A stretch of DNA of 64,000 nt from Chitinophaga tropicalis (GCF_009758205.1 NZ_WRXN01000014.1:62001-126000), one strand, 5' to 3'. Numbered from the stretch's first letter, positions 1 through 8,316 are shown. Program-made: numbers and translations. The notes: generated from the sequence alone by a model not told the origin.

Positions 1-275
1 GCAAGGTCCCGCCCCCTCACAATACCCAGGCGGGCACTGAGGCTCTGCAGAAGCAGGGCCATGAGGTTGCTCATAAGCAGCACCCACAACAGTTTATAAC
101 CGTACTGGCTGCCGCCGGCAAGGTCTGTAGCCCAGTTGCCCGGATCCATATATCCTACGCTGACAAGGTATGCAGGCCCAAAAAAGGCCAGCAGCTTCCT
201 CCAGCGGGAAATTCCATTGGTGGTTGTATCTACACTTTGATGTACTTCGCCTAAAGAAATGTGCTGATGATCCAT
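1..275 (-). CDS. mntH: Nramp divalent metal transporter, N-terminal part (MntH-like), cut by the window edge
   Basis: Only the first 91 codons are present; the gene runs off the left edge. The start is the ATG at 275. After a short hydrophilic N-terminus comes the first Nramp membrane helix with the family signature DPGNWATDLAGG, whose Asp and Asn are the metal-coordinating residues of helix 1, followed by a second hydrophobic stretch (LLWVLLMSNLMALLLQ). Nramp proteins are proton-coupled Mn(II)/Fe(II) importers of the inner membrane. It lies 44 bases downstream of a DtxR-type regulator on the same strand, so the two probably form a metal-regulated operon. The signature makes the family assignment firm; Mn versus Fe preference cannot be decided here. 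Confidence 0.9.
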   Translation of the reverse strand, partial: MDHQHISLGEVHQSVDTTTNGISRWRKLLAFFGPAYLVSVGYMDPGNWATDLAGGSQYGYKLLWVLLMSNLMALLLQSLSARLGIVRGRDL

Positions 276-319
276 AGTGTTTCAAATAAGTGCAATGGCC
301 CGCCATAGCAGACCATGTA

Positions 320-982
320 TTATATCGGTTTTACCATTATGCTTTTTGATACCTGCTCGCTGATGGTAAAGGCAGGTTGATTCTTGATCTTCAGTTCTAT
401 GGAGTTATCAAACTCGTAACGCTCAATCACGTCCAGCTGAGTACCCAGGCGTATCCCCTTGGCATTGAGGAATTCCAGCAGGGCGGTAGATCTGTCCGAT
501 ACGGCCACTACTTCCAGTCGTTTGGCCCGCGCCTTATGAAGAGAGGTCTGTATACGGGGCTTTCCCATTTTGCCATGAGCGTCCGGGATCGGGTCTCCAT
601 GAGGGTCTGTAGTGGGATTGCCTAAAAATTCACTTAAACGGTTGGTGAGCTTTTCACTGCGTACATGCTCCAGCTCTTCTGCCAGTTCATGTACCTCCTC
701 CCAGCTGAATGCCAGCTTATTGACAAGAAAACATTCCCATAGCCTGTGCCTCCGAATGATCTGCAAAGCAGTTTTTTTGCCTTCAGCAGTAAGATTTATA
801 CCCTGGTACTTTTCATAGTCGATCAGCTTTTTCTCCTTCAGCTTCTTCGCCATGTCCGTCACAGATGCAGGCTTTGTGTCAAGTTCTGCCGCCAGGGCAT
901 TGGTTGTAACTGAATCCGGGCTATCTTCTTCCAATTTGTAGATCGACTTGATATAATTCTCCTCTGCAATTGACAAATTCAT
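320..982 (-). CDS. mntR: DtxR/MntR-family metal-dependent transcriptional regulator
   Basis: 220 residues: winged helix-turn-helix at about 8-65, dimerisation/metal domain at about 65-140 with the EELEH cluster (ExxEH, as in MntR Glu99, Glu102, His103), and a C-terminal FeoA/SH3-like domain at about 145-220, which the short MntR proteins lack. It is expected to bind Mn(II) or Fe(II) and repress the transporter gene 44 bases downstream. The two N-terminal ligands that B. subtilis MntR supplies from helix 1 (Asp8 and Glu11) align by eye with Asn9 and Lys12 here, so metal binding may differ from that model. The name mntR rests on the mntH-like neighbour; an iron-sensing IdeR/SirR role is possible. 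Confidence 0.85.
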   Translation of the reverse strand: MNLSIAEENYIKSIYKLEEDSPDSVTTNALAAELDTKPASVTDMAKKLKEKKLIDYEKYQGINLTAEGKKTALQIIRRHRLWECFLVNKLAFSWEEVHELAEELEHVRSEKLTNRLSEFLGNPTTDPHGDPIPDAHGKMGKPRIQTSLHKARAKRLEVVAVSDRSTALLEFLNAKGIRLGTQLDVIERYEFDNSIELKIKNQPAFTISEQVSKSIMVKPI

Positions 983-1100
983 ATCTCTTAAAATAAAGTT
1001 TAGGTAAATCTAAATAAAACGTGCCAGATATACAAATGATTGCCTTTTGGAAGTGCACCGGTTTAAATTCTTAGCCGGCCGCAGGCCCCAAAAAGCGCCC

Positions 1101-1141
1101 TCAAAAAATCGCTTTTACCGAAGGTAAAAGCGATTTTTTGA
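1101..1141. repeat. Perfect 19-bp hairpin with GAA loop, dispersed family member, in a divergent promoter region
   Basis: Arms 1101-1119 and 1123-1141 are perfectly complementary around a GAA loop (ACC-GAA-GGT tip). The arms begin and end in runs of A and T, so it looks like a bidirectional intrinsic terminator. However, the flanking genes diverge (mntR starts at 982, the lipoprotein at 1279), so no gene ends here. A GC-rich stretch (GCCGGCCGCAGGCC, 1075-1088) precedes it, as at other copies. Similar hairpins occur at 5545, 7704, 13369, 18416, 45435 and 61291. Confidence 0.8.
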
Positions 1142-1278
1142 GCAGTTTCTTCGCATTGAGCATAATATAAAGCTTCAAACTGCTGCACCACCCCTTTTAG
1201 TTACACACATTTCCCCCTTATTTTGATCATATCATTTTTTTCTCTAACTTTTCGGCCGTAATAAACAAGCACATACGC

Positions 1279-2199
1279 ATGAACAAGCTAATGTTGGTAG
1301 TACTATCTATCGGCCTCCTGGCTGGTTGTGGATCAAAGAAAGACAAAAAAGGAAAGGACGCACTGACATTTGAAGACTTCCGCCAGTTATTCAATACTGC
1401 ATCACTGCCGTATAAGCTGACCCCGGATTCCCTGAAAACCAAAGTTGCTGATTCTTCCGTGATCACAACGGAACTGTTGCAACAGTTCCTGACAGATACA
1501 CTGGCCAAAGCAGACTTCCCCGAGAACGCTGCTATAAGGTACTATCCCGTGGCATATATACAGGGGGCCGCAGTGAATTATTTCGTAGTAAAAGCTGTAG
1601 GCAAATCTGCCACTACTGCATATATCTGTTTCCTCGATAAAAAAGGTAAATACCTGAACAGGCTGGCGGCAGCAAAGATAGATGGACAGAATGAACAACA
1701 CTATTTCTCGATCGATGGTAAACAGGTGGTTAAAGTAACCAACGAGATCCAGATCGCTCCCGGACGTACCGCCACAAGAGAGGATTTCTACGGTGTATCA
1801 GATAACGGGCAAACTACCCTTATCATGACCAACTCCAGTGGAGAAGCCGCTGCAGGACAGATATTCAACCCTATAGATACCCTGCCGGCAAAGCATAAAT
1901 TATCTGGCGATTATTTTGCAGGCGAAAGCGGCCTCGTATCTATACGCGATGGAGAAGATCCAAAGTCTTTCCAGTTCTTCATCACATTCTCCAAAGAGAA
2001 AACCGGTTGTAAAGGAGAGCTTTCCGGTCACGGACGTTTTACCAGTGCTAACAAGGGAGAATATAAGGACAAGGAAACAGACTGTGGCATCGCTTTCCAG
2101 TTTGCCTCGGGAAGAGTGAGCATCAGAGAAATAGGTGGATGTGGCGCCTACAGGGGCATTCGTTGCTTCTTTGAAGGCAGCTATGCAAAGAAAAAGTAA
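1279..2199 (+). CDS. Predicted lipoprotein of unknown function
   Basis: 306 residues. A lipoprotein signal peptide with lipobox LLAGC (Cys17) and a Ser-Lys-rich stretch after the cysteine predicts export and lipid anchoring. The rest is soluble with no motif I recognise; the C-terminal third has several Cys residues (near GCKGELSG, TDCGIAF, GGCGAYRGIRC) that could form disulfides in the periplasm or outside, and the repeated Gly/Phe pattern suggests a beta fold. The start is the ATG at 1279, directly before the signal peptide. It is a single-gene unit ending in a hairpin at 2221. No function can be given. Confidence 0.75.
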   Translation: MNKLMLVVLSIGLLAGCGSKKDKKGKDALTFEDFRQLFNTASLPYKLTPDSLKTKVADSSVITTELLQQFLTDTLAKADFPENAAIRYYPVAYIQGAAVNYFVVKAVGKSATTAYICFLDKKGKYLNRLAAAKIDGQNEQHYFSIDGKQVVKVTNEIQIAPGRTATREDFYGVSDNGQTTLIMTNSSGEAAAGQIFNPIDTLPAKHKLSGDYFAGESGLVSIRDGEDPKSFQFFITFSKEKTGCKGELSGHGRFTSANKGEYKDKETDCGIAFQFASGRVSIREIGGCGAYRGIRCFFEGSYAKKK

Positions 2200-2220
2200 A
2201 TGATATCTTTATAGGATGAG

Positions 2221-2254
2221 ACTCCGCTTCCGTTCAGGGGGCGGAGTTTTTTTT
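2221..2254 (+). terminator. Intrinsic terminator of the lipoprotein gene
   Basis: Arms ACTCCGC and GCGGAGT with a short loop are followed by a run of T. It sits 22 bases after the lipoprotein stop and touches the end of the convergent aat gene. Confidence 0.75.
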
Positions 2255-2897
2255 ATTGTTCCCGCTCTATAATGGTCAGGAAATCTTGCCTGTCTATCAT
2301 ACGTGCCCCCAGGGAAGCCAGGTGTTCCGTATATACCTGGCAATCTATCAGAACAAGGCCCTGGGCTTCAGCATGTTTTACAAAAGTGATAAAGGCTGCT
2401 TTGGAAGCATTGCTTACATGACTGAACATAGATTCTCCAAAAAAGCACCTGCCCAGCTGTATACCATAAAACCCGCCAACCAGCTTCCCATCCTCCCAGC
2501 ATTCCACAGAATGGGCATAGCCATTCTTATGCAGGTCTGTATATGCCTGTTCCACCTCTTCCGTAATCCAGGTACCATGCTGTCCCGGACGGTAGGTATG
2601 ACGGCAGCCGGATATAACGCCGGCAAAATCCTTGTTGAAGGTAATAGTGAAAAGACCCTTCTTCAGCACCTGCTTCATGCTGGCAGATATCTTCAGTTCA
2701 CCGGGAAATAATACAAAGCGGGGATCGGGGCTCCACCATAAGATAGGTGGTTCGTCATACCAGGGAAAGATACCCTGGCTGTAGGCAAGCAATAAACGCT
2801 GAGCTGTCAGGTCACCTCCATAAGCCAGCAGGCCATCAGGTTCTGCAAGTGCAACAGGAGGAAAGATCAGTTCTTCTGTCAGCTCAAATACAGGCAT
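2253..2897 (-). CDS. aat: Leucyl/phenylalanyl-tRNA--protein transferase
   Basis: 214 residues from the ATG at 2897; a longer frame upstream lies inside clpS and has no family similarity. Aat transfers Leu or Phe from aminoacyl-tRNA to N-terminal Lys or Arg of proteins, creating primary N-degrons. Family blocks are visible: FPPVALAEPDGLLAYGGDL near the N-terminus, YSQGIFPWY, ILWWSPDPR, TWITEEVEQAY, AHSVECW, LVGGFYGIQLG and FFGESMFS. The start is 5 bases after the stop of clpS, whose product delivers such N-degron substrates to ClpAP/ClpCP, so the modifier and the recognition adaptor are made from one transcript. Length is usual for the family. Confidence 0.96.
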   Translation of the reverse strand: MPVFELTEELIFPPVALAEPDGLLAYGGDLTAQRLLLAYSQGIFPWYDEPPILWWSPDPRFVLFPGELKISASMKQVLKKGLFTITFNKDFAGVISGCRHTYRPGQHGTWITEEVEQAYTDLHKNGYAHSVECWEDGKLVGGFYGIQLGRCFFGESMFSHVSNASKAAFITFVKHAEAQGLVLIDCQVYTEHLASLGARMIDRQDFLTIIEREQ

Positions 2898-2902
2898 CCC
2901 GT

Positions 2903-3211
2903 TCAGCTTTCTACAGCTTCTTCTAAAGTAGCGCTGATGCCTCTGTCTAACAAGGCCTCGCACATGGGACGGAGTTGAGTGAACTCTCCCTGTTTTACAG
3001 CGTATTTTCCGTTATGATGGATGATGAGGGCACATTGCTCAGCCTGTTCCTGGGTATGGTCACATACTTCTATCAGTGACTGGATCACCCAATCAAAAGT
3101 ATTGACTTCATCGTTCCATACGATAAGACTAAAGGGGAACTGTTCATCTTCAGCTACCAACACATCTTCCCATTCTCTGGTTTGCGTACCTGTTTGCTTA
3201 CGCTCGCTCAT
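2903..3211 (-). CDS. clpS: ATP-dependent Clp protease adaptor ClpS
   Basis: 102 residues. After a flexible N-terminus (1-25) comes the ClpS core: LIVWNDEVNTFDWVIQSL, matching the NDxxNTFxxV hallmark whose Asn and Asp grip the N-degron amine, then the helix with CDHTQEQAEQCALIIHHNGK, matching the conserved A-x(5)-V/I-H-x-x-G-K block. ClpS binds the ClpA/ClpC N-domain and hands over proteins bearing N-terminal Leu, Phe, Trp or Tyr. It is the first gene of a two-gene unit with aat. The residue contacts are intact, so a working adaptor is expected. Confidence 0.95.
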   Translation of the reverse strand: MSERKQTGTQTREWEDVLVAEDEQFPFSLIVWNDEVNTFDWVIQSLIEVCDHTQEQAEQCALIIHHNGKYAVKQGEFTQLRPMCEALLDRGISATLEEAVES

Positions 3212-3386
3212 ATCCGGTATTACATTTACACAAAACTACGTCTAATAATCGTTAAAGTAAACAGGAAAGTTCAGGTTTCCCGGCCATGCACTATACAAAA
3301 AGAAATTGCGCAACAAACGCTTTAGCCGTATTATTGTACTCATCAGATTTAAGGTTATGAACATATTGAAAGGCATTAATTTATTG

Positions 3387-5516
3387 ATGAATATTGCATT
3401 ACCGCTGAAAGACCCGGTGCCCATCTTTTCTTTGGTATTATTTATCATTCTCCTGGCACCGATCATCCTGCGTAAATTCCGCATTCCCAGTATCATAGGA
3501 CTGATACTGGCAGGCATGGCAATAGGGGACCATGGTTTTAAGATCATTGAAAAAGGCAGTATAGACCTGTTTGGTAAAGCCGGCTTATTATATATCATGT
3601 TCCTGGCAGGCCTGGAACTGGACATGACAGAGTTCAGGAAAAACCGCAACAGAAGCCTTGTCTTTGGCGCATTTACTTTCTTCATACCATTAACGCTGGG
3701 GTACCTTGTCTGTACCTACCTGCTTCACTTTAATTTCATGGCTACTTTGCTGGTATCCAGCATGTTTGCCACACATACACTGGTAGCTTATCCGCTGGCC
3801 AGCCGACTGGGTATTACAAAGAATGAAGCCGTAACCGTAGCCGTTGGAGGCACCATCATCACAGATACCGCCGTGCTGGTCATCCTGGCAGTCATTACCG
3901 GCGCTACAGCAGGTAACCTGAACACTGATTTCTGGGTCAGGCTTTCCGTATCCCTGGCCGTATTCACCATTATTGTATTATGGATCTTCCCGATGATTGG
4001 ACGCTGGTTCTTCAGGAAGATCAAGGACGATAAAACTTCCCACTTCATCTTTGTACTGGCATTGGTGTTCCTGGCCGCTTTCCTGGCTGAGCTGGCCGGG
4101 GTGGAAGGCATCATAGGCGCCTTCCTGGCCGGACTGGCATTGAACCAGCTGATACCGCATACTTCCTCTCTCATGAACAGGATAGAGTTTACAGGTAACG
4201 CCCTGTTCATTCCGTTCTTCCTGATCAGCGTGGGAATGCTGGTAGATCTCCGCGTATTGCTGAAAGGCCCGGAAGCTTTGCTGATAGCAGGTACCCTCAC
4301 CGTAATGGCCCTGGTAAGCAAATGGCTGGCGGCATTCTTTACCCAGCTCTCATTCAGGTATACTGCCACCCAGCGTAATGTCATTTTCGGCTTAAGCAGC
4401 GCCCATGCGGCGGCCACTATTGCTGTGATACTGATCGGGTTCAACATGGGCATTATCAATGAGAACGTGTTGAATGGTACCGTAGTGCTCATCCTTATTA
4501 CCTGCCTGGTAGGTTCTTTCGTAACAGAGAGCGCAGGCCGCAAGCTGGCCATTGTAGAGGCAGAGCGTAAGCCGGCTGCCGAAGGTACGCCTGAACGTGT
4601 GCTGGTGCCTATTTCAAAACAGGAGCATATGGAATCGCTGCTGGACTTTGCCCTGATGATCAAAGATCCGCATGCAGATACACCTATCTACCCGCTTGCA
4701 GTACTGCAGGACGATGAAGAAGCTAAAGAGAAAGTGCCTCTTACAAATAAGATCATGGAAGCCGCTGTTGTACATGCTGCCGCCACAGAAAGCAAGGTGC
4801 AGGCCGTTACCCGTATTGATCTGAACGTATCCGACGGTATTGCAAGGGCAGCCAAAGAACTCATGATCACAGATGTGGTGCTGGGATGGACAGATAAAAC
4901 GAGTACGACTGAACGCTTGTTCGGCTCCATCTTCGGTACTACGTTGGACAACATACTGCAAAGTGTATGGGAAACCATTTATGTGTGCGACTTCCATCAC
5001 CCGTTAAATACCACACGTAAAATGGTGCTGGTAATGCCTAAGAATGCGGAATATGAAGTAGGCTTTACGCATTACCTCCAGAAGCTCTTTATCCTCAGCA
5101 AACAGGTGGGAGCGAGGATACTGCTTTGCTGCCACCATAAAACACAGGAAGTGATAGAAGGCCTTTTACAGCAGTCCAGGCAAAGCGTGGATATTGCATA
5201 CAGGCAGTTTGATAATATTGAAGAACTGCTGGTGCTGGCGCGCGATATTACCAGTAACGACCTGGTAGTGGTGGTGACAGCCCGTAAAGGCAGCCTGTCT
5301 TACCGCCCTTACCTGGATGGCATGCCTTCCCGCTTAAGCAGGCATTTTACAGACCATAATGTTGTACTGATCTATCCTGAACAGACGGAGATAGATTATG
5401 TGGAAGCAGGCTTGCAACCGGAAGATCTCACGTTGGCGCCTATACAGGAACAGCTGGATAACCTGAATAAGCTGGGTAAAGTGGTGAAGAGGATACTGAA
5501 AGGGAAGAATAAGTAA
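3387..5516 (+). CDS. CPA2-family cation:proton antiporter with C-terminal USP-like domains
   Basis: 709 residues from the ATG at 3387; ATGs at 3357 and a longer frame from 3306 add residues that are not hydrophobic and are not expected in the family. Residues about 1-390 carry some twelve membrane helices, with the antiporter core including FLAGLELDM and the GVEGIIGAFLAGLALN block typical of KefB/GerN/NapA-like CPA2 proteins. Residues about 405-690 form a soluble cytoplasmic region resembling two universal-stress-protein-like folds (LVPISKQEH and VLVMPKNAEYE starts), thought to regulate transport in such proteins. It probably exchanges Na+ or K+ for H+ at the inner membrane. It is a single-gene unit facing the tRNA-Val pair; ion preference is not readable. 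Confidence 0.85.
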   Translation: MNIALPLKDPVPIFSLVLFIILLAPIILRKFRIPSIIGLILAGMAIGDHGFKIIEKGSIDLFGKAGLLYIMFLAGLELDMTEFRKNRNRSLVFGAFTFFIPLTLGYLVCTYLLHFNFMATLLVSSMFATHTLVAYPLASRLGITKNEAVTVAVGGTIITDTAVLVILAVITGATAGNLNTDFWVRLSVSLAVFTIIVLWIFPMIGRWFFRKIKDDKTSHFIFVLALVFLAAFLAELAGVEGIIGAFLAGLALNQLIPHTSSLMNRIEFTGNALFIPFFLISVGMLVDLRVLLKGPEALLIAGTLTVMALVSKWLAAFFTQLSFRYTATQRNVIFGLSSAHAAATIAVILIGFNMGIINENVLNGTVVLILITCLVGSFVTESAGRKLAIVEAERKPAAEGTPERVLVPISKQEHMESLLDFALMIKDPHADTPIYPLAVLQDDEEAKEKVPLTNKIMEAAVVHAAATESKVQAVTRIDLNVSDGIARAAKELMITDVVLGWTDKTSTTERLFGSIFGTTLDNILQSVWETIYVCDFHHPLNTTRKMVLVMPKNAEYEVGFTHYLQKLFILSKQVGARILLCCHHKTQEVIEGLLQQSRQSVDIAYRQFDNIEELLVLARDITSNDLVVVVTARKGSLSYRPYLDGMPSRLSRHFTDHNVVLIYPEQTEIDYVEAGLQPEDLTLAPIQEQLDNLNKLGKVVKRILKGKNK

Positions 5517-5544
5517 ACATGATTTATAGCTGCACGCAGCGAAA

Positions 5545-5582
5545 AAAAGAATGCTTTTGCCTTTGGGTGAAAGCATTCTTTT
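5545..5582. terminator. Hairpin between convergent antiporter and tRNA genes (diverged member of the hairpin family)
   Basis: AAAAGAATGCTTTTGCC, a TTT loop, and a nearly complementary arm ending in TTTT. It is preceded by AGCTGCACGCAGCG, a GC-rich palindrome-like preface also found before other copies. It follows the antiporter stop by 28 bases and is well placed to end that transcript. Confidence 0.75.
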
Positions 5583-5609
5583 GAAGGGGATAAGGACCTG
5601 TATAAAACA

Positions 5610-5641
5610 AAAAAGCAGTTACAAACCTGTAACTGCTTTTT
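5610..5641 (-). terminator. Bidirectional hairpin terminator downstream of the tRNA-Val pair
   Basis: Perfect 14-bp arms (5610-5623 and 5628-5641) with an AACC loop and A/T runs at both ends. It starts 4 bases beyond the 3' end of the distal tRNA-Val and so should end that transcript. Confidence 0.85.
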
Positions 5642-5644
5642 CTG

Positions 5645-5719
5645 TGGGAGTTGACGGATTCGAACCATCGACCCTCTGCTTGTAAGGCAGATGCTCTGAA
5701 CCAGCTGAGCTAAACTCCC
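5645..5719 (-). tRNA. tRNA-Val (anticodon UAC), second copy
   Basis: 75 nt, read on the minus strand. It folds with a 7-bp acceptor stem (GGGAGTT/AACTCCC), T8-A9, D arm, anticodon arm with loop CTTACAA (anticodon UAC), a short variable loop and the T arm with TTCGAAT. The discriminator is A and no CCA is encoded. It is identical to the copy at 5754-5828 and separated from it by 34 bases. Confidence 0.96.
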
Positions 5720-5753
5720 TTGAACTAAAATACCAGTAAAAAAATTTAAAGAG

Positions 5754-5828
5754 TGGGAGTTGACGGATTCGAACCATCGACCCTCTGCTTGTAAGGCAGA
5801 TGCTCTGAACCAGCTGAGCTAAACTCCC
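5754..5828 (-). tRNA. tRNA-Val (anticodon UAC), first copy
   Basis: 75 nt on the minus strand, same cloverleaf and same sequence as the tRNA at 5645-5719: acceptor GGGAGTT/AACTCCC, anticodon UAC, no encoded CCA. Being upstream on the minus strand it is the promoter-proximal copy of a two-tRNA transcript. Confidence 0.96.
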
Positions 5829-6040
5829 TCTTTTTCTTTCGTTACCATCAGGCCTTTCGTCTGATGGGATTGCAAAGGTATAAACTATTTTTATTCTGCC
5901 AAATTTTTTTTGAAACTTTTGAAAGATTATAGTTTTTGATTTCTCTCAAACGCTGTGATAGCAAGTGTTTCCAGTTGCTGCAAATTATTTGCACAATGAT
6001 ATATAAAGAACTTTTCTGAGAAGAATGCAGATGAAAAATA

Positions 6041-7318
6041 CTAACGCAGTTCCCAGTCAACCAGCTGGTTTACCCATTCCTGTCTGTGTGGAGTGGTTAC
6101 CTTGATATAGTTGTCTGTATACCCTTCCATCATACCATCTTTGCTATGTCCTTCAAACAGCACTTTACGGGTCTGACCGGTGTATTGTTCATTGAAGTAC
6201 GATTGTTTTTTATGGCTCAGGTTGCGCAGCATTTTATTACGCTCATTGCGGACGTTTACCGGAATAACCGGTTGTATGTCCAGGGCATGGGTGTTGGCGC
6301 GTTCTGAATAGGTGAATACATGCAGGTAAGATACATCCAGCCCATGAAGGAAATCATACGTTTCCTGGAAGCGTTCATCTGTTTCTGCGGGGAACCCTAC
6401 AATGACGTCTACGCCTATGCTGCAGTGTGGCATGAACTGTTTGATCATGGCTACTTTTTCTGCATACAGCTCACGGCGGTAACGGCGGCGCATCAGTCCC
6501 AGTATTTCATTACTGCCGCTCTGCAGTGGTATATGGAAGTGAGGCATGAATTTGCGGCTGTTGGCTACAAATTCTATGATCTCATTACTAAGCAGGTTTG
6601 GTTCTATAGAAGAGATGCGGTAGCGTTCAATACCTTCCACCTCATCCAGTGCCTGTACCAGTTCAAAAAATGTCTCCTCCCGTTTTTTACCGCCCTCAAA
6701 GCCCTTTCCGAAGTCGCCCAGGTTAACGCCGGTCAGTACAATTTCCTTTACGCCATTGCCGGCCAGGGTAGTAGCTTGTTTCACCACATTGGCAACACTG
6801 TCGCTACGGCTTTTACCGCGGGCCATGGGAATGGTACAGAATGCGCAGGTATAGTCGCATCCGTCCTGTACCTTCAGGAAGGTGCGGGTACGGTCGTTCA
6901 GGGAGTAGGAGGCATGGAAGGTGTTCACTTCTTCAATATCGCAGGAACATATCTTGGCGCTATCGCCTTTGGTGAGGGTCTTCAGATGGTCTACTATGTT
7001 GAACTTCTCTGCAGCGCCCAATACCAGGTCCACCCCTTCAATCCCGGCAATTTCTTCCGGTTTGAGCTGGGCATAACAGCCGGTAATAACCACCATGCTG
7101 CCGGGCGCTCTCCGCTGTATACGGCGTACCAGCTGCCGGCACTCCTTGTCGGCATTATCTGTAACAGAGCAGGTGTTGATCACATATACGTCGGCCTGCC
7201 CTTCAAACTCCGTTTTCACAAAACCATCCTGTTCCAGCAACCTGCTGATAGAGGAGGTCTCTGAAAAGTTCAGCTTACAGCCGAGGGTGTGAAACGCTAC
7301 TGTTTTACCTGTTGTCAT
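6041..7318 (-). CDS. mtaB: tRNA t6A37 methylthiotransferase MtaB
   Basis: 425 residues. MtaB converts N6-threonylcarbamoyladenosine at position 37 of ANN-decoding tRNAs to its 2-methylthio form, using two [4Fe-4S] clusters. The N-terminal UPF0004 domain supplies cluster ligands Cys14 (TLGCKLN), Cys50 (INTCSV) and Cys81 (TGCYAQ). The radical-SAM domain has the CxxxCxxC motif at Cys154, Cys158 and Cys161 (DGCDYTCAFCTIP). A TRAM-type domain occupies roughly the last 60 residues. The combination VAFHTLGCKLN and SVTDNADKEC is characteristic of MtaB rather than MiaB or RimO. It is a single gene whose stop lies about 210 bases from the tRNA-Val pair. Confidence 0.95.
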   Translation of the reverse strand: MTTGKTVAFHTLGCKLNFSETSSISRLLEQDGFVKTEFEGQADVYVINTCSVTDNADKECRQLVRRIQRRAPGSMVVITGCYAQLKPEEIAGIEGVDLVLGAAEKFNIVDHLKTLTKGDSAKICSCDIEEVNTFHASYSLNDRTRTFLKVQDGCDYTCAFCTIPMARGKSRSDSVANVVKQATTLAGNGVKEIVLTGVNLGDFGKGFEGGKKREETFFELVQALDEVEGIERYRISSIEPNLLSNEIIEFVANSRKFMPHFHIPLQSGSNEILGLMRRRYRRELYAEKVAMIKQFMPHCSIGVDVIVGFPAETDERFQETYDFLHGLDVSYLHVFTYSERANTHALDIQPVIPVNVRNERNKMLRNLSHKKQSYFNEQYTGQTRKVLFEGHSKDGMMEGYTDNYIKVTTPHRQEWVNQLVDWELR

Positions 7319-7400
7319 AAGGAGGGCAAAGTTAGCACCTTTTTTGGTAGCGCATCAGTTTGAATTTTCCAGCCGGCCGCCGGCCAGACTCTTCCTCCTC

Positions 7401-7703
7401 CAAAACCGTGTTTTACCGAAGGTGACGCCCCCTTCGTTCAAAAAATCAGCCTCGCACAGCGCAAAAAACGCTCTCTCCAAAACCGTGTTACCGAAGGTGA
7501 CGCCCCCTTCGTTCAAAAAATCAGCCTCGCACAGCGCAAAAAACGCTCTCTCCAAAACCGTGTTTTACCGAAGATGACGTCCCCTTTATTCAAAAATCAG
7601 CCGCGCGCAGCGCAAAAAACGCTCTCTCCAAAACTGTGTTTTACCGAAGATGACGTCCCCTTTATTCAAAAATCAGCCGCGCGCAGCGCAAAAAAGATCC
7701 CCC
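7401..7703. repeat. Tandem array of four ~76-bp units containing half of the dispersed hairpin
   Basis: Units begin at 7401, 7478, 7553 and 7629 (77, 75, 76 and 75 bp). Each starts CAAAACCGTG (the last has one change), continues TTTTACCGAAGGTGACG or its AAGATGACG variant, then CCCCTT, a TTCAAAAA run, TCAGCC, and CAGCGCAAAAAACGCTCTC. The first pair and the second pair share variants, so the array seems to have grown by local duplication. Each unit has the left arm and loop of the dispersed hairpin but not its right arm; a complete hairpin follows at 7704. The 551 bases between mtaB and the next gene hold this array and nothing else I recognise; short open frames here follow the repeat and are not genes. 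Confidence 0.9.
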
Positions 7704-7745
7704 TCAAAAACAGGGTTTTGCCGAAGGCGAAACCCCTGTTTTTGA
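7704..7745. repeat. Dispersed hairpin family member closing the tandem array
   Basis: TCAAAAACAGGGTTTTGCC, loop GAA, then the almost complementary GGCGAAACCCCTGTTTTTGA. It lies directly after the fourth unit of the tandem array and between divergent genes (mtaB starts at 7318 on minus, the next gene at 7870 on plus), so it does not terminate an adjacent gene. Confidence 0.75.
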
Positions 7746-7869
7746 GCAGTTGCACATCAAAAAGAAATTTAAACTAATACACTCCCCTTTTTTTTGTATC
7801 GATTATATTGCTAAAATTGTATAGATTGCCGCCGCATGAGCAATGCTATTATAGTAATCAGAGCATAAC

Positions 7870-8316
7870 ATGAAATCAAAGGGTAAGTATATACCTATGT
7901 TGTTATTGGCGGTATTGCTGTGGCTGGCCTGGCAGCAGCAATGGTGGAAGGGCCCCGGACGTCCTTCCCAGTCACGCACACATAACAATTCCACTACAAC
8001 TGTCAGAAGAACACCGGTTAGCGGACCTGCAGCACTGAATCGTCACTCTCCGCTCAGATTCACCCGCCACGCCCGTTGCAGGATGGAATGCCGTCATATT
8101 ACCGAAGCAGAAGTGGCTGAAATCCTGGAATTCGGAACACTCAACACAGAAAAATCCAATCCGATGGACGAACCCTGTCCAACTTACGCCCTGGAAGGCT
8201 ATTCCGAAGAAGGACAACACCTGAGAGTTGTTTTTGCCCCCTGCGGGAACGAAGACAGCATCCGGGTGGTGACCTGCATAGACCTTGATAAAGAGTGGAG
8301 TTGCAGTTGCAATTAG
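7870..8316 (+). CDS. DUF4258 domain protein with N-terminal membrane anchor or signal
   Basis: 148 residues. Residues 8-21 are hydrophobic (IPMLLLAVLLWLAW), giving a signal anchor or uncleaved signal; a polar Ser/Thr-rich linker follows to about 55. Residues about 60-145 match the DUF4258 pattern: LRFTRHARCRMECRHITEAEVAEIL, a Gly-rich turn, then strands ending in LRVVFAPCG and VVTCIDLD. The cysteines in the exported domain (RCRMEC, EPCP, APCG, VTC, SCSC) could pair. DUF4258 resembles small RelE/BrnT-like folds, but no activity is established for exported forms like this one. It lies 62 bases upstream of the acyltransferase gene on the same strand. Confidence 0.75.
   Translation: MKSKGKYIPMLLLAVLLWLAWQQQWWKGPGRPSQSRTHNNSTTTVRRTPVSGPAALNRHSPLRFTRHARCRMECRHITEAEVAEILEFGTLNTEKSNPMDEPCPTYALEGYSEEGQHLRVVFAPCGNEDSIRVVTCIDLDKEWSCSCN

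Noticed and set aside
2898..2963. N-terminal extension of aat
   Set aside because: It would overlap clpS and encodes residues with no Aat similarity; the ATG at 2897 fits the family.
5645..5828. Prophage or island attachment site at the tandem tRNA-Val genes
   Set aside because: The repeat is simply the second complete tRNA gene; there is no integrase gene or foreign segment next to it.
6320..7264. 314-codon plus-strand frame opposite mtaB
   Set aside because: It is antisense to a well-conserved gene with clear motifs and shows no protein features of its own.
7401..7745. CRISPR array
   Set aside because: Units are contiguous and similar over their whole length, with no unique spacers and no cas genes in the window.
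7344..7777. Short open frames on both strands across the repeat array
   Set aside because: Their peptides repeat with the 76-bp DNA unit and have no signal or domain; they arise because the repeat happens to stay open.
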